Below, one piece after another: positions 27,332-36,835 of a stretch of DNA of 64,000 nt. Source of the stretch: Xanthomonas albilineans (lineage in GTDB: Bacteria > Pseudomonadota > Gammaproteobacteria > Xanthomonadales > Xanthomonadaceae); contig NZ_MDCB01000012.1 in the NCBI RefSeq assembly GCF_002939705.1, forward strand, positions 61,113 through 125,112. The letters are read 5' to 3'. Both the position numbers and the translations under genes were made by a program. Numbering within the stretch: the stretch's first letter is position 1; each line of letters begins with the position of its first letter. The notes below the pieces were generated by a model. The model was given only the letters and a program-made list of their open reading frames with translations, was not told the DNA's origin and did no database searches.

Positions 27332-27686
27332 TGTGTGCAAGCTCCGGAGCATGGGGGAGGGCGACGGATCATGCGCTGCACGCTAGCGTTTTGTCGGCTG
27401 GAGTCAACCGACAAAATCGCGATTTTCCGGTGCCGTCACACTGAGTTCGAGGTAGGTGGTGTCCGCCGCGTTATGTCCGAATCGGTATGCAAACCCCGTC
27501 TTTCCGCCGAAGACGCGGGCTGGTCGGCGAGGCGAGCCTGGGGCAGGTGGTTGCGCAGGTGCTGTTGCGACAGTGCAGTTTGGGCGATCAGATCGCGCGC
27601 GATGCCCATGCGTTTGTCCGTGGCGTGTGCGGGCGGCGGGCGCGTTGACAAGCACGATGCCGCCACGCAGAATGCGCGGCCTTCAG
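27332..27686. other. Gene-free stretch upstream of virK
   Basis: 355 bases between virK and the second tRNA-Leu. It holds the inverted repeat at 27389-27416 and no reading frame that resembles a known protein in any of the six frames. Confidence 0.5.
27389..27416. promoter_or_regulatory. Inverted repeat TTTTGTCGG-N10-CCGACAAAA upstream of virK
   Basis: Perfect nine-base arms about 60 bases upstream of the virK start. It could be an operator for virK. With one flank A/T-rich it could also form a terminator, but no gene ends nearby, so a regulatory site is more likely. Confidence 0.45.
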
Positions 27687-27771
<85 letters not shown>

Positions 27772-27811
27772 ACAGGCAAGACGCGAGAGCGCTGAACTCT
27801 CGCCGCGACCG

Positions 27812-27838
27812 GCCCGCTGACGCGGGCTTCGTCGTTTA
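27812..27838 (+). terminator. Probable terminator after tRNA-Leu
   Basis: Stem GCCCGC/GCGGGC with loop TGAC, followed by TTCGTCGTTT. The T-run is interrupted, so strength is uncertain. Confidence 0.5.
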
Positions 27839-27906
27839 TGCGGTAGGGCGATGTTCGCGTTGCGCGGTTCCGGTGGTGGCACCCGCCATGCGAGTACCAT
27901 GAGCGG

Positions 27907-30342
27907 ATGACAACTCGTAGAAGCAAGTCCGGCAAGTCCGGCAAGTCCGCGTCCAACGACGCACCCGCCAGCAAACATGCTCCCGCCGCCACGCCGAAGC
28001 CATCGCGCCTGCCTGCCTGGATGCCCAGTTTCCTGCGCCGTGGTCCCAAGCCGCCGTTGCAGCCCCTGCACCCCGAGCCCCCTGCGGCCGCCCCTGCCGG
28101 CGCTCCGCCGATCCACGATCCTCACGCGGCGCGCGAGGCCGAACGTTATGCCGAGCCGATCGCCAGCCGCGAGGCGATTTTGCAGTTGCTGCATCGCTGC
28201 GACGGTCCGCAGACGTTGCACGAATTGGCTGCACAGCTCGGCTTGACCGAGCCTTCGCGCATGGAAGCGCTGAGCAAGCGTCTGGGGGCGATGCTGCGCG
28301 AGGCCCAATTGGTGCAGAACCGCCGTGGCGGCTATGCGCCGTTGCAGCAGACCAACCTGATTCCCGGCGTGGTGATTGCCAATCCCGATGGCTTCGGCTT
28401 CCTGCGTCCGGACGAAGGCGGCGATGACCTGTTCCTGCCGCCTTACGAAATGCGCAAGGTGTTGCATGGCGACCGCGCTTTGGCCAACGTCACCGGCATC
28501 GACCGCCGTGGCCGTCGCGAAGGCAGCATCGCGCGGGTGCTCGAACGCGGCCTGAGCCGCTTGATCGGCCGTTTCAGCATGGAGGCGGGCATCGCCTACG
28601 TGGTGCCGGATGACAAGCGTATCCAACGTAACGTGCAGATTCCTCCCGATGCCATCGGCGAGGCGCGCGACGGCCAACTGGTGGTGTGCGAACTCACCTC
28701 CGCGCCCGACGCGCGACGTCCGCCGATCGGCAAGATCATCGCGGTGCTGGGCGACAAGTTGACCCCGTCGTTGCTGGTGGAAGCGGCGATCCATGGTCAC
28801 GAGCTGCCCTACGCCTTTCCGCAGGAGGTGTTGGACGAGGCGGCGGCGGTGCCGTTGACGGTAGCGCCGGAGGCGATCCAGGGCCGGGTGGATCTGCGCC
28901 ACACGCCATTGGTGACTATCGACGGCGCCGACGCCAAGGACTTCGACGACGCGGTGTTCTGCGAGTCGAACGCGGACGGTTTTCGCCTGGTGGTGGCGAT
29001 TGCCGATGTCTCCCACTACGTGCGTCCGGGCACGCCGCTGGATACCGAAGCGGTTAAGCGTGCGACCTCGGTGTACTTTCCCGGGTTCGTGGTGCCGATG
29101 CTGCCGGAGACGCTGTCCAACGGCATCTGCTCGCTGAATCCGAAAGTGGACCGCATGTGCTTCGTCTGCGACATGCAGATCGATCGTCAGGGCGAAGTGG
29201 CCGGCGCGCGCTTCTACGAGGCGGTGATGAATTCGCATGCGCGGCTCACCTACGACCAAGTATGGCAGGCGGTGGGCGAGCGCGATGCGCAGGTGCGTGG
29301 CGCGCTGGCGGCGGTCCTTCCGCACTTGGAACGTTTGCACCAGCTCTATCAGGTGCTGGCCAAGGCGCGTGCGCGCCGTGGCGCGATCGAGTTCGAATCC
29401 TCGGAAGTGCGTTTCGTGCTCGACAACACCGGCGAGGTCACCCAGGCCGGGATGCTGATGCGCAACGATGCGCACAAGTTGATCGAGGAATGCATGATCG
29501 CCGCCAACGTGGCCGCGGCCCGCTACTTGCTGGAGACGCGGATTCCGGCGCCGTTCCGCGTACACGAGCGTCCACCCGAATCCAAATATGCCGATCTGCT
29601 GGAGTTCCTGAAGGAGTTCAAGCTGAGCCTGCCGGCGTGGAGCAAGGTGGTGCCGGGCGACTTCACCAAGCTGCTGAAGAAGGTGCGTGAGCGCCCGGAT
29701 GCGGCGCTGTTGGAGTCGGTGTTGCTGCGCAGCCAGAGCATGGCGGTGTATTCGCCGGACAACGCCGGCCATTTCGGTCTGGCGCTGGAGGCGTATGCGC
29801 ACTTCACCTCGCCGATCCGGCGCTATCCGGACTTGCTGGTGCATCGTGCGATCAAGTATGCGTTGACGCGTGGCGCGCCGGACAAGTACCTGTATGCACC
29901 GCGCGCGATGGCGGCGCTGGCGCTGCAATGCTCCGAGCGCGAACGCCGTGCCGACGAGGCCGAGCGCGAAGTCGACGAGCGTTATCGCGCGGCGTGGATG
30001 GAAAAGCACGTCGGCGGCCAGTTCGATGGCGTGGTCAGCGGCGTCACCAGCTTCGGTCTGTTCGTCGAACTGGACCAGTCCAAGGTCAATGGCCTGATCC
30101 ACGTGACCCAGTTGCCGCAGGACTATTATCAGTTCGATGCCACCCGCAAGACCTTGACCGGTGAGCGTCGCGGCCGCCAATTCCGGCTTGGCGACCGGGT
30201 GCGCATCCTGGTCCTGAAGGCCAGCATGGAAGAGCGCAAGATCGACTTCCGCTTGGTCGAGGAGGGTGGCTCTCCGCACGAGGAGCTGCCACCGCTGCCC
30301 GCGCGCGGACAGCCGGCCAAGCGCAAGAAAAAGAAGTACTGA
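27907..30342 (+). CDS. rnr: Ribonuclease R
   Basis: 3'-5' exoribonuclease that degrades structured RNA. 811 residues. An N-terminal basic, Pro-rich tail of about 90 residues includes three SKSGKSGKS-type units encoded by a nine-base tandem repeat (AAGTCCGGC). Then come a winged-helix segment, a cold-shock domain (GVVIANPDGFGFLRP, near 154), the RNB catalytic domain with DGADAKDFDDAVF and HFTSPIRRYPDL, an S1 domain (GGQFDGVVSGVTSFGLFVEL, near 700) and a basic C-terminal KRKKKKY. rlmB follows, as rlmB follows rnr in many gammaproteobacteria. Confidence 0.97.
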   Translation: MTTRRSKSGKSGKSASNDAPASKHAPAATPKPSRLPAWMPSFLRRGPKPPLQPLHPEPPAAAPAGAPPIHDPHAAREAERYAEPIASREAILQLLHRCDGPQTLHELAAQLGLTEPSRMEALSKRLGAMLREAQLVQNRRGGYAPLQQTNLIPGVVIANPDGFGFLRPDEGGDDLFLPPYEMRKVLHGDRALANVTGIDRRGRREGSIARVLERGLSRLIGRFSMEAGIAYVVPDDKRIQRNVQIPPDAIGEARDGQLVVCELTSAPDARRPPIGKIIAVLGDKLTPSLLVEAAIHGHELPYAFPQEVLDEAAAVPLTVAPEAIQGRVDLRHTPLVTIDGADAKDFDDAVFCESNADGFRLVVAIADVSHYVRPGTPLDTEAVKRATSVYFPGFVVPMLPETLSNGICSLNPKVDRMCFVCDMQIDRQGEVAGARFYEAVMNSHARLTYDQVWQAVGERDAQVRGALAAVLPHLERLHQLYQVLAKARARRGAIEFESSEVRFVLDNTGEVTQAGMLMRNDAHKLIEECMIAANVAAARYLLETRIPAPFRVHERPPESKYADLLEFLKEFKLSLPAWSKVVPGDFTKLLKKVRERPDAALLESVLLRSQSMAVYSPDNAGHFGLALEAYAHFTSPIRRYPDLLVHRAIKYALTRGAPDKYLYAPRAMAALALQCSERERRADEAEREVDERYRAAWMEKHVGGQFDGVVSGVTSFGLFVELDQSKVNGLIHVTQLPQDYYQFDATRKTLTGERRGRQFRLGDRVRILVLKASMEERKIDFRLVEEGGSPHEELPPLPARGQPAKRKKKKY

Positions 30343-30530
30343 TAGCGCATGGCGCGGCACGCGCAGCGTGGTGATTGCCGTGCAGCGCCGCTTCTCGCCG
30401 ATCGCCCAGGATGGCCGCGACGGCGAGCGGACGTTTGTGCATCCAGCCGATCGTTTCGCGTGGCCGACGATGTGACGCGAGCGCCCGCAGCGCCTACCAT
30501 GCGCGCTTTCCTTTCGTGTAGTCCGGTGGC

Positions 30531-31277
30531 ATGAGCAAGCAGAACCAGTGGATCGTTGGCGTTAATGCCGTGGCTTCGTCGATCGAGAACGATACCGACA
30601 ACGTGCGCGAGGTGCTGGTCGAAGCGGGCAGCAAGAATCCGCGGCTGCAGGAGATCGAGGAGAACGCGCGGCGCAAGGGCATCGAGGTGCGGCGGGTGAA
30701 CACCCAGGCGCTGGACGGTGTCGGCGGTTCGGTGCGCCACCAGGGCGTGGCGGCGCGTTATGCGGCGGCGCGCACCTGGGCCGAGAGCGAGCTGGAGGGC
30801 CTGGTGGCCGCCGCGCAAGGGCGCGCCCTGCTGTTGGTGCTGGACGGCGTGCAGGATCCGCACAACCTCGGTGCCTGCCTGCGCAGTGCGGCGGCGGCGG
30901 GTGTCACTGCGGTGGTGATCCCCAAGGACAAGTCCGCACCGGTCAACGCCACCGTGCGCAAGACCTCCGCTGGCGCCGCCGACCGCCTGCCGATCGTGGC
31001 GGTGACCAATCTGGCGCGTTGTTTGCGCGAGCTGCAGAAGCAGGGTGTGTGGATCTATGGTCTGGCCGGCGAGGCCGAGACCTCGCTGTATGCGCAGGAT
31101 CTGCGTGGCAATGTGGCACTGGTGCTGGGCGGCGAATCGGACGGTCTGCGTCGGCTGACCCGCGAGCATTGCGACGGTTTGGTCCGGATTCCGATGCCCG
31201 GCGAGATCGAGAGCCTCAACGTGTCGGTGGCCGCCGGTGTCACCTTGTTCGAGGCGGTGCGGCAGCGCATGGGCTGA
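30531..31277 (+). CDS. rlmB: 23S rRNA (guanosine-2251-2'-O)-methyltransferase
   Basis: SPOUT-class methyltransferase of the large-subunit rRNA, 248 residues. The N-terminal substrate-binding domain (about 1-80) begins QWIVGVNAVASSI. The SPOUT knot shows LVLDGVQDPHNLGACLRSAAAAG, LVLGGESDGLRRLTREHCD and IPMPGEIESLNVSVAAGV. 188 bases downstream of rnr on the same strand; followed by hairpins. Confidence 0.96.
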   Translation: MSKQNQWIVGVNAVASSIENDTDNVREVLVEAGSKNPRLQEIEENARRKGIEVRRVNTQALDGVGGSVRHQGVAARYAAARTWAESELEGLVAAAQGRALLLVLDGVQDPHNLGACLRSAAAAGVTAVVIPKDKSAPVNATVRKTSAGAADRLPIVAVTNLARCLRELQKQGVWIYGLAGEAETSLYAQDLRGNVALVLGGESDGLRRLTREHCDGLVRIPMPGEIESLNVSVAAGVTLFEAVRQRMG

Positions 31278-31344
31278 GTGCCACCGCGGTGCATGCGGGC
31301 TGCCGCAGTCTGCCCGCATGCCGGGTCAGGTGGTAAAGGTCTAC

Positions 31345-31372
31345 TCGGCGGTGGGAGTACGCCGCCGATTTT
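31345..31372 (+). terminator. Terminator after rlmB
   Basis: Stem TCGGCGG/CCGCCGA with a ten-base loop followed by TTTTAT. A further perfect stem without a U-tract (GCATGCGGGC/GCCCGCATGC, 31291-31321) precedes it, directly after the rlmB stop. Confidence 0.6.
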
Positions 31373-31437
31373 ATCTGTAGAAACGAACAATAAAGTTGCC
31401 GGTCGCGCTGGTGCCGGCCATCGGGAAGCGGCGCTGG

Positions 31438-32091
31438 TTATGCAGGCGATCCGCTCTGCGCCGCGGGCCAGGCATTGGCGATCTTGCAGAACAGGCGCGC
31501 CGTTTGTTCGGTGTCGTACACCGCGCTATGGGCGTCGGCGGCGCTCCACTCGAAGCCGGCAGCCTGCACCGCACGTGCCAGCACGGTTTGCCCGTAGGCG
31601 ATGCCGGCCAGGGTCACGGTGTCGAACACGCTGAAGGGGTGGAATGGGTTGCGCTTGTGGCCGCAGCGCGCCACGGTCGCGTTGAGGAAGTTCAGGTCGA
31701 AATGCGCGTTGTGCCCGACCAGGATGGCGCGTTGGCAGCCGTATTTCTTCACTGCCGCTCGCACCGGGGCGAACACGTGTTCCAGTGCTTCGCGTTCGGG
31801 CTTGGCGAGGCGGAACGGGTGATCCAGGACAATGCCGGTGATTTCCAGCGATTTTGGGTCGATGACGGTGCCAGGGGCCGGCACCACGTGTGCACTGGCG
31901 GTGTCGCCGGGGGACAACTTGCCGGCGGCGTCCATTTCGATCGGGATCACCGCAATCTCCAGCAGCGCGTGCCGGTTCCAGTCGAAGCCGCCGGTTTCCA
32001 CGTCCACGACCACCGGCAGGTAGCCGCGGAAACGTCGCGACATCGCGGTAATGGCGGGAGCTTGGGAGTGCGTTTCGACTGGATCGTTCAT
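31438..32091 (-). CDS. rnt: Ribonuclease T
   Basis: DEDDh-type 3' exonuclease that trims tRNA and other stable RNAs. 217 residues. Exonuclease motif [12 protein letters not shown] (Asp30, Glu32), motif [15 protein letters not shown] and motif [18 protein letters not shown] (His and Asp) are intact. Convergent with rlmB. The 74 bases before it separate it from the MNIO operon, which lies upstream in the same direction. Confidence 0.95.
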   Translation of the reverse strand: MNDPVETHSQAPAITAMSRRFRGYLPVVVDVETGGFDWNRHALLEIAVIPIEMDAAGKLSPGDTASAHVVPAPGTVIDPKSLEITGIVLDHPFRLAKPEREALEHVFAPVRAAVKKYGCQRAILVGHNAHFDLNFLNATVARCGHKRNPFHPFSVFDTVTLAGIAYGQTVLARAVQAAGFEWSAADAHSAVYDTEQTARLFCKIANAWPAAQSGSPA

Positions 32092-32165
32092 GCGACAAGG
32101 GTAGCAGAGCGGAGCCCGCTGCCCGCTGCGGCGATGCGCGCGAGTGTGGTGTGGCTCAGCGTCTG

Positions 32166-32912
32166 TCAGTGTGGCAGGCGAGTGCCGAGCACGCTGCCCT
32201 GCGCACGCAGGCGCTCGAGCAAGGCGGCACCATCACGCAGCAAGGTGACCGGGTCGTGGTCGTGCGCGCCGGCCAGTTCCAGCAGCAGTGCGCGTCCGCT
32301 GCGCGTACCGGCTTGCAGCGCGCTCAGTACCGCATAAGTGAGCGGCGCCAGTTCGGCGAAGCGGACTTGACCGTCGGCTTGGCGTCGCGCCAGCAAGCAG
32401 GTCGGTGCGGGTGGTGCCGTGTCGGGTTGCCACGCCGGGCCGATGCGCTGCACCGGCCAGCGGTAGCGCAACAGGCGCAGCCAGGGCGAGAGTTGCGGCA
32501 CGCCATCGAGCAGGTCGCCGTGTGGATCGTGCGGCGGCAGTGCGCTGTCGTCGATTTGGACGTCCAGTTCGACAGTCTCGTAGTGGGCCAACTCCGCCAG
32601 CCAGGGCCGGTGTGGATCCGCCGCGCGCTGTTCCAGGAACCGCACCAGTTCGCCGCCCAGGCGCGGGAACAGTGGGGTGCGCGCGCGATGTTCGGCACAG
32701 AACGCCCGTAGCAGTACATCCCAGTCGGTTGCGCCGAGGGTCGCGTGCAGTACCGGGAACTGCGCGCTCAGTAGCTGCGCGAGGTTGTCGAAGAACAGCG
32801 CGCGGTAGACCGCCAGGCGGTGCGGTTCGATGTCCGCCGGTGGCGCGTGTCGCTGCGGATCGCGCAGGTGCAGGGTCAGTGCGAGTTGCTGGGCGCGCAA
32901 CGTCTCACCCAT
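32166..32912 (-). CDS. hvfC: MNIO partner protein (HvfC/DUF2063 type)
   Basis: 248 residues. The N-terminal part (about 1-90: [37 protein letters not shown]) matches the DUF2063 family that accompanies DUF692 enzymes and is thought to present the precursor peptide. The rest is less conserved. The start overlaps the end of the MNIO gene by eight bases (ATGGGTGA), so the two proteins are made together. Last gene of the three-gene operon. Assignment to hvfC/bufC rests on this context plus the domain. Confidence 0.85.
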   Translation of the reverse strand: MGETLRAQQLALTLHLRDPQRHAPPADIEPHRLAVYRALFFDNLAQLLSAQFPVLHATLGATDWDVLLRAFCAEHRARTPLFPRLGGELVRFLEQRAADPHRPWLAELAHYETVELDVQIDDSALPPHDPHGDLLDGVPQLSPWLRLLRYRWPVQRIGPAWQPDTAPPAPTCLLARRQADGQVRFAELAPLTYAVLSALQAGTRSGRALLLELAGAHDHDPVTLLRDGAALLERLRAQGSVLGTRLPH

Positions 32913-33756
32913 GTGCGCTGCGCCGCGATGGGAGTGCGTGTTGCTGTAGATCGCGAATGCGCTGGATTTCGCTCAGTAGATCCGTCAGCGGCGGGAACTG
33001 GCCGTCGCGCTCCAGCAGGGTCGGGCGCACGCCGTGCAGACGATAGGCGGCGGCCAGCAGATGCCAGACAGGGCCGGTGACCGCTGCGGCATGGGTGTCG
33101 ATCTTCAGGCCGCTGGCGGCATCGTCGCGATGTCCGGCGACGTGGTACGAGGCGATTCGCGCGCTGGGCATGGCGGCGAGGAAGGCCTGGGCGTCGTAAT
33201 CGTGGTTGTGAGCGTTGACCTGGACGTTGTTGACGTCCAGCAGCAGGTCGCAGTCGGCTTCGCTCAGCACTGCGTTGACGAATGCGGCTTCGCTCAGCAC
33301 CTGCACTGGCGCGGCATAGTAGGAGACGTTCTCCACGGCGATGCGTCGACCGAGCGCGTCCTGTGCCTGGACGATGCGCGCGGCCACATGACGCACGGCT
33401 TCGTCGGTGAAGGGGAGCGGCAGCAGTTCGTAGAGTTGGCCGTCGTCGGCGCTGTAGCTGAGGTGTTCGCTATACAGCGCGACCCGGTGCCGATCCAGAA
33501 ATTGGCGGGTCTGTCGCAACAGCACCGCGTCCAGGGGGGCGATGCCGCCGAGCGACAGCGACAGACCATGGCAGCTGAGCGGATGGCGCGCGCTCAGCGT
33601 CTCCAGCATCTCGCCGGGGCGGCCGCCGACGCCGATCCAGTTATCGGGCGCGCATTCGAGAAAATCGAAGGCATCCGTCGGCATGTGGAGCAGGTCCGGC
33701 AGCAGGCCACGGCGTAGTCCGAGTCCGGCGCTGGCCGCGGCCAGGGGCCGCGACAT
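32905..33756 (-). CDS. hvfB: MNIO (DUF692) multinuclear iron oxidase, peptide-modifying
   Basis: 283 residues from the ATG at 33756, five bases after the precursor stop; a GTG at 33774 would overlap the precursor gene. TIM-barrel enzyme with the metal-binding His/Asp/Glu set of the family: [59 protein letters not shown] and KIDTHAA. Such enzymes oxidise Cys residues in EGKCG motifs of the neighbouring peptide to heterocycles. Operon order precursor-MNIO-DUF2063 is the standard one. No DoxX-type fourth gene follows. Confidence 0.93.
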   Translation of the reverse strand: MSRPLAAASAGLGLRRGLLPDLLHMPTDAFDFLECAPDNWIGVGGRPGEMLETLSARHPLSCHGLSLSLGGIAPLDAVLLRQTRQFLDRHRVALYSEHLSYSADDGQLYELLPLPFTDEAVRHVAARIVQAQDALGRRIAVENVSYYAAPVQVLSEAAFVNAVLSEADCDLLLDVNNVQVNAHNHDYDAQAFLAAMPSARIASYHVAGHRDDAASGLKIDTHAAAVTGPVWHLLAAAYRLHGVRPTLLERDGQFPPLTDLLSEIQRIRDLQQHALPSRRSAHG

Positions 33757-33760
33757 GGCT

Positions 33761-34102
33761 TCAGCCGCCGCCACCGCATTTGCCCTCGCCGCATTTGCCT
33801 TCGGTCATGGCCTTGCCGTTGTGCTTGTTGGTGGCGTGGCTTGCTTTCTGTTTGCTGTCGGCGTGCGCACCGCACTTGCCTTCGGTCGCCTTGACGGTGT
33901 CCTTGGCGTGCGTGGCGGGTGGCGTTGGCGTAGCGGTTGGTGGTGTCGCCGTGTCTTCTGTTTGCGGTGGCGTGCTCGGTTGGGCAGCGAGTGCGTAGCC
34001 CTGGGGGAGATCGGTCATCGTCAGAGCAGAGGCGGACAGGCTCAGTCCGCCGAGCAGGGCCGCACCGGCGAGGGCAGGGAATGGGCGTGGTGATCGGGAC
34101 AT
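33761..34102 (-). CDS. hvfA: Bufferin/HvfA-like precursor peptide with three EGKCG motifs
   Basis: 113 residues from the ATG at 34102. Signal peptide (about 1-26, [16 protein letters not shown]), then the family phrase [13 protein letters not shown], a Thr/Pro-rich linker (about 42-65), and a Lys/His-rich tail with EGKCG at 74-78, 101-105 and 106-110, ending GGGG. The only Cys residues are the three in these motifs (77, 104, 109). This matches periplasmic copper-buffering RiPPs recently described as bufferins or HvfA, in which the Cys residues are modified by the MNIO enzyme. First gene of the operon; a terminator of phoU lies upstream, so it has its own promoter. Confidence 0.85.
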   Translation of the reverse strand: MSRSPRPFPALAGAALLGGLSLSASALTMTDLPQGYALAAQPSTPPQTEDTATPPTATPTPPATHAKDTVKATEGKCGAHADSKQKASHATNKHNGKAMTEGKCGEGKCGGGG

Positions 34103-34206
34103 GCGCAGACTCCTGGCGAAGGGATGGGCGCCGGCGTCGCGTGCCGGTGCTGTGCCAAGCCTACTCGCTGCCGGGCGAGGTTGCATGCGGCGGCGTGTGC
34201 GCTACG

Positions 34207-34229
34207 AAAAACTCCGCTGCGAACGCAGC
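34207..34229 (-). terminator. Terminator after phoU
   Basis: On the minus strand GCTGC-GTTC-GCAGC is followed by GGAGTTTTT. It separates the phosphate operon from the peptide operon. Confidence 0.55.
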
Positions 34230-34282
34230 CAAAAGTGCCCACGGTCGTGGCTCCGGCGCATGCCGCAGCCGGGCGGATCCGT

Positions 34283-34993
34283 TCAGATACTGCTGGTGGA
34301 GCTGGTTTCGTCGCGTTTGTCGCGTCGCGGCAGCGGTTGGTCGCCATGCACCAGGAACCACACGTTCTCGGCGATGTTGGTGGCGTGGTCGCCGATCCGT
34401 TCCAGGTTCTTGGCCATGAACAGCAAATGGGTGCATGGGGTGATGTTGCGCGGATCCTCCATCATGTAGGTCAGTAGCTCGCGAAACAGCGCGGTGTACT
34501 GTGCGTCCAGTTGCGCATCGTCCTGACGCACATGCAGTGCCATGTCGGCGTCGTTGTTCTGGTAGGCGACCAACGCCGCCCTTACCTGTTGCGCGGCGAG
34601 TTTGCCGAGTTGACGCAGGCCCAGGGTCTGCGGCATCGGCGGGGACATGTTCAATGCGATCGAGCGCTTGGCGACATTGGCGGCGTAGTCGCCAATGCGT
34701 TCGATGTCGGAGGGAATGCGCAGGCCGGCGAGGATCTCGCGCAGGTCGCGCGCCATCGGTCCGCGCAGCGCCAGACGCATCACGTCGTGGCTGATGGATT
34801 GCTCCAGCGCGTCGATCGCCTCGTCGTTGACGACGATGCGTAGCGCGGCGTTGTCGTCGCGGCGTTCGACCACATCCAGTGCCGCTTCCAACTGCGCCAC
34901 CGCGGTTTCGCCCATGCGCACGATTTCTGTGGTGAGGCGATGCTGTTCTTCGTTGTAGCTCTTCACGATGTGCTCGTTGGGCTGAGTATTCAT
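34283..34993 (-). CDS. phoU: Phosphate signalling protein PhoU
   Basis: 236 residues, all helical, with the two metal-binding PhoU repeats: DLREILAGLRIPSDIERIGDYAANVAKRS and PCTHLLFMAKNLERIGDHATNIAENVWFLVHG. Links the Pst transporter to the PhoR kinase and prevents excess uptake. Last gene of the pst operon; the N-terminus MNTQPNEHIVKSYNEE is typical. Confidence 0.96.
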   Translation of the reverse strand: MNTQPNEHIVKSYNEEQHRLTTEIVRMGETAVAQLEAALDVVERRDDNAALRIVVNDEAIDALEQSISHDVMRLALRGPMARDLREILAGLRIPSDIERIGDYAANVAKRSIALNMSPPMPQTLGLRQLGKLAAQQVRAALVAYQNNDADMALHVRQDDAQLDAQYTALFRELLTYMMEDPRNITPCTHLLFMAKNLERIGDHATNIAENVWFLVHGDQPLPRRDKRDETSSTSSI

Positions 34994-35117
34994 GGCGTAG
35001 GTCCGTTTGATCCGGTGGTTTCGCCGCTGTCATTGCAGGCGTTGCGGGGCTGGCGTCGGTGGCGGTGCTGTCTGCGCGGAGGAGGTGTTGCGGCGAGAGG
35101 GCTGCCGTCGTCGGCAC

Positions 35118-35945
35118 TCAGCCGAAGCGGCCGGTGATGTAGTCTTCGGTCTGCTGTTTGCTGGGTTGCGAGAAGATGGTTTCGGTACGGTCGTGTTCGA
35201 TCAAGTCGCCCAGGTACATGAAGGCAGTGTAGTCGGACACGCGCGCAGCCTGCTGCATGTTGTGGGTGACGATGAGAATGGTGTAGTCGGTCTTGAGTTC
35301 TTCGACCAGCTGCTCGATGCGGCTGGTGGAGATCGGGTCCAACGCCGAGGTGGGTTCGTCGAGCAGCAGCACATCCGGGCGCAACGCCACCGCGCGGGCG
35401 ATACACAGGCGCTGTTGCTGGCCGCCCGACAGGCCCAGTGCGCTCTGCCCGAGTTTGTCCTTGACCTCGTCCCACAGCGCGCCTTGGCGCAGTGCATGTT
35501 CCACCCGTTCGGCCATTTCCGCCTTGGACAGTGTTTCGTGGTGGCGAATGCCGTAGGCGACGTTCTCGAAAATGGTCATCGGGAACGGCACCGGCTTCTG
35601 GAACACCATGCCGACCTTGCCGCGCAGGCGGTTCATCGGATACTTCGGCGAGAGGATGTTCTCGCCGTCCAGCAGCACTTCGCCGCGCGCTTCCAGCTTC
35701 GGATACAACGCGTAGATGCGGTTGAAAACGCGTAGCAGGGTGGATTTACCGCAGCCCGATGGGCCGATCAACGCGGTGACGCGCTTCTCCGGCACCTGTA
35801 GGTTGATGCCCTTCAGCGCGTGGTACTTGTCGTAGTAGAAGTCCAGGCCGCGCGCGGCGATCTTGACCGGTGAGGGCGCCAGCGCGGTGTGCCCGGTGGG
35901 CATGGCGATGCGGTGCATCGGTGCGGCGTTGTGGTGATCGTTCAT
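35118..35945 (-). CDS. pstB: Phosphate ABC transporter ATP-binding protein
   Basis: 275 residues from the ATG at 35945 (MNDHHN). Walker [10 protein letters not shown], signature [14 protein letters not shown], Walker [13 protein letters not shown] and the switch His in [14 protein letters not shown] are complete. [15 protein letters not shown] at the N-terminus is specific to PstB. It follows pstA by 19 bases. Confidence 0.97.
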   Translation of the reverse strand: MNDHHNAAPMHRIAMPTGHTALAPSPVKIAARGLDFYYDKYHALKGINLQVPEKRVTALIGPSGCGKSTLLRVFNRIYALYPKLEARGEVLLDGENILSPKYPMNRLRGKVGMVFQKPVPFPMTIFENVAYGIRHHETLSKAEMAERVEHALRQGALWDEVKDKLGQSALGLSGGQQQRLCIARAVALRPDVLLLDEPTSALDPISTSRIEQLVEELKTDYTILIVTHNMQQAARVSDYTAFMYLGDLIEHDRTETIFSQPSKQQTEDYITGRFG

Positions 35946-35964
35946 GGCCTGTTCCATAGGGGGA

Positions 35965-36834
35965 TCAATCGTTGGAAATCTTTTTGCGCAGGAGCAGGGC
36001 GCGCGCGCCGAGGCTGACCAGCAACACGAACACGGTGAGTACCAGTGCGCCGGACCAAGCCAGCAACTGCCAGCTCGGATACGGACTGCCGGCGAAGGAG
36101 TTCATCACCACCGGGACGCTGGCCATCGGCTGCATGATGTTGTTGTTCCAGTACTGGTTGCCGAAAGCGGTGAACAGCAGTGGCGCGGTTTCGCCGCTGA
36201 TCCGCGCCAGCGCCAACAGTATGCCGGTGACGATGCCGGCCGAGGCGCTTCGATACAGCACCTGCATGATGACCTTCCATTGCGGGATGCCCAGCGACAG
36301 CGCCGCTTCGCGCATCTGCGCCGGCACCAGCCGCAGCATTTCGTCGGTGGTGCGCACGACCACCGGCAGCACGATGAAAGCCAGCGACAGCGCGCCGGCC
36401 ATCGCCGAGAAGCGGCCACCGGTTTGCATCACGTACAAGGTGTAGACGAACAGCCCGAGCACGATCGAGGGCGCCGACAGCAGGATGTCGTTGACGAAGC
36501 GCACCACCTGGCCGGTCTTGCGCGCATTGCCGTACTCGGCCAACCAGGTGCCGGCAGCCACACCGATCGGGGTGCCGATCAGCAGGGCCAGGGCGCACAT
36601 CACCGCGCTACCGAAGAACGCGTTGGCCAAGCCGCCTGCTTCCTCGCCAGGCGGCGGGGTCATGCGGGTGAACAGATCGAAATTGATGCCCGAGATGCCC
36701 TTACCCACGAGCGTCCACAGGATCCATGCCAGGAATGCCAGCCCGAACAGTGCGGTCAGGCAGGACACCGTGACCGCCACCGCGTTGATCATGCGGCGGC
36801 GCTGGTACAGGCGGTGCGCGAGGTCGGCGGCCAT
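35965..36834 (-). CDS. pstA: Phosphate ABC transporter permease PstA
   Basis: 289 residues with about six membrane helices. The EAA loop [19 protein letters not shown] that contacts PstB is present, as is [22 protein letters not shown], diagnostic of PstA. The start lies directly after the pstC stop (TGAAATG). Confidence 0.96.
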   Translation of the reverse strand: MAADLAHRLYQRRRMINAVAVTVSCLTALFGLAFLAWILWTLVGKGISGINFDLFTRMTPPPGEEAGGLANAFFGSAVMCALALLIGTPIGVAAGTWLAEYGNARKTGQVVRFVNDILLSAPSIVLGLFVYTLYVMQTGGRFSAMAGALSLAFIVLPVVVRTTDEMLRLVPAQMREAALSLGIPQWKVIMQVLYRSASAGIVTGILLALARISGETAPLLFTAFGNQYWNNNIMQPMASVPVVMNSFAGSPYPSWQLLAWSGALVLTVFVLLVSLGARALLLRKKISND

Positions 36835-36835
36835 T

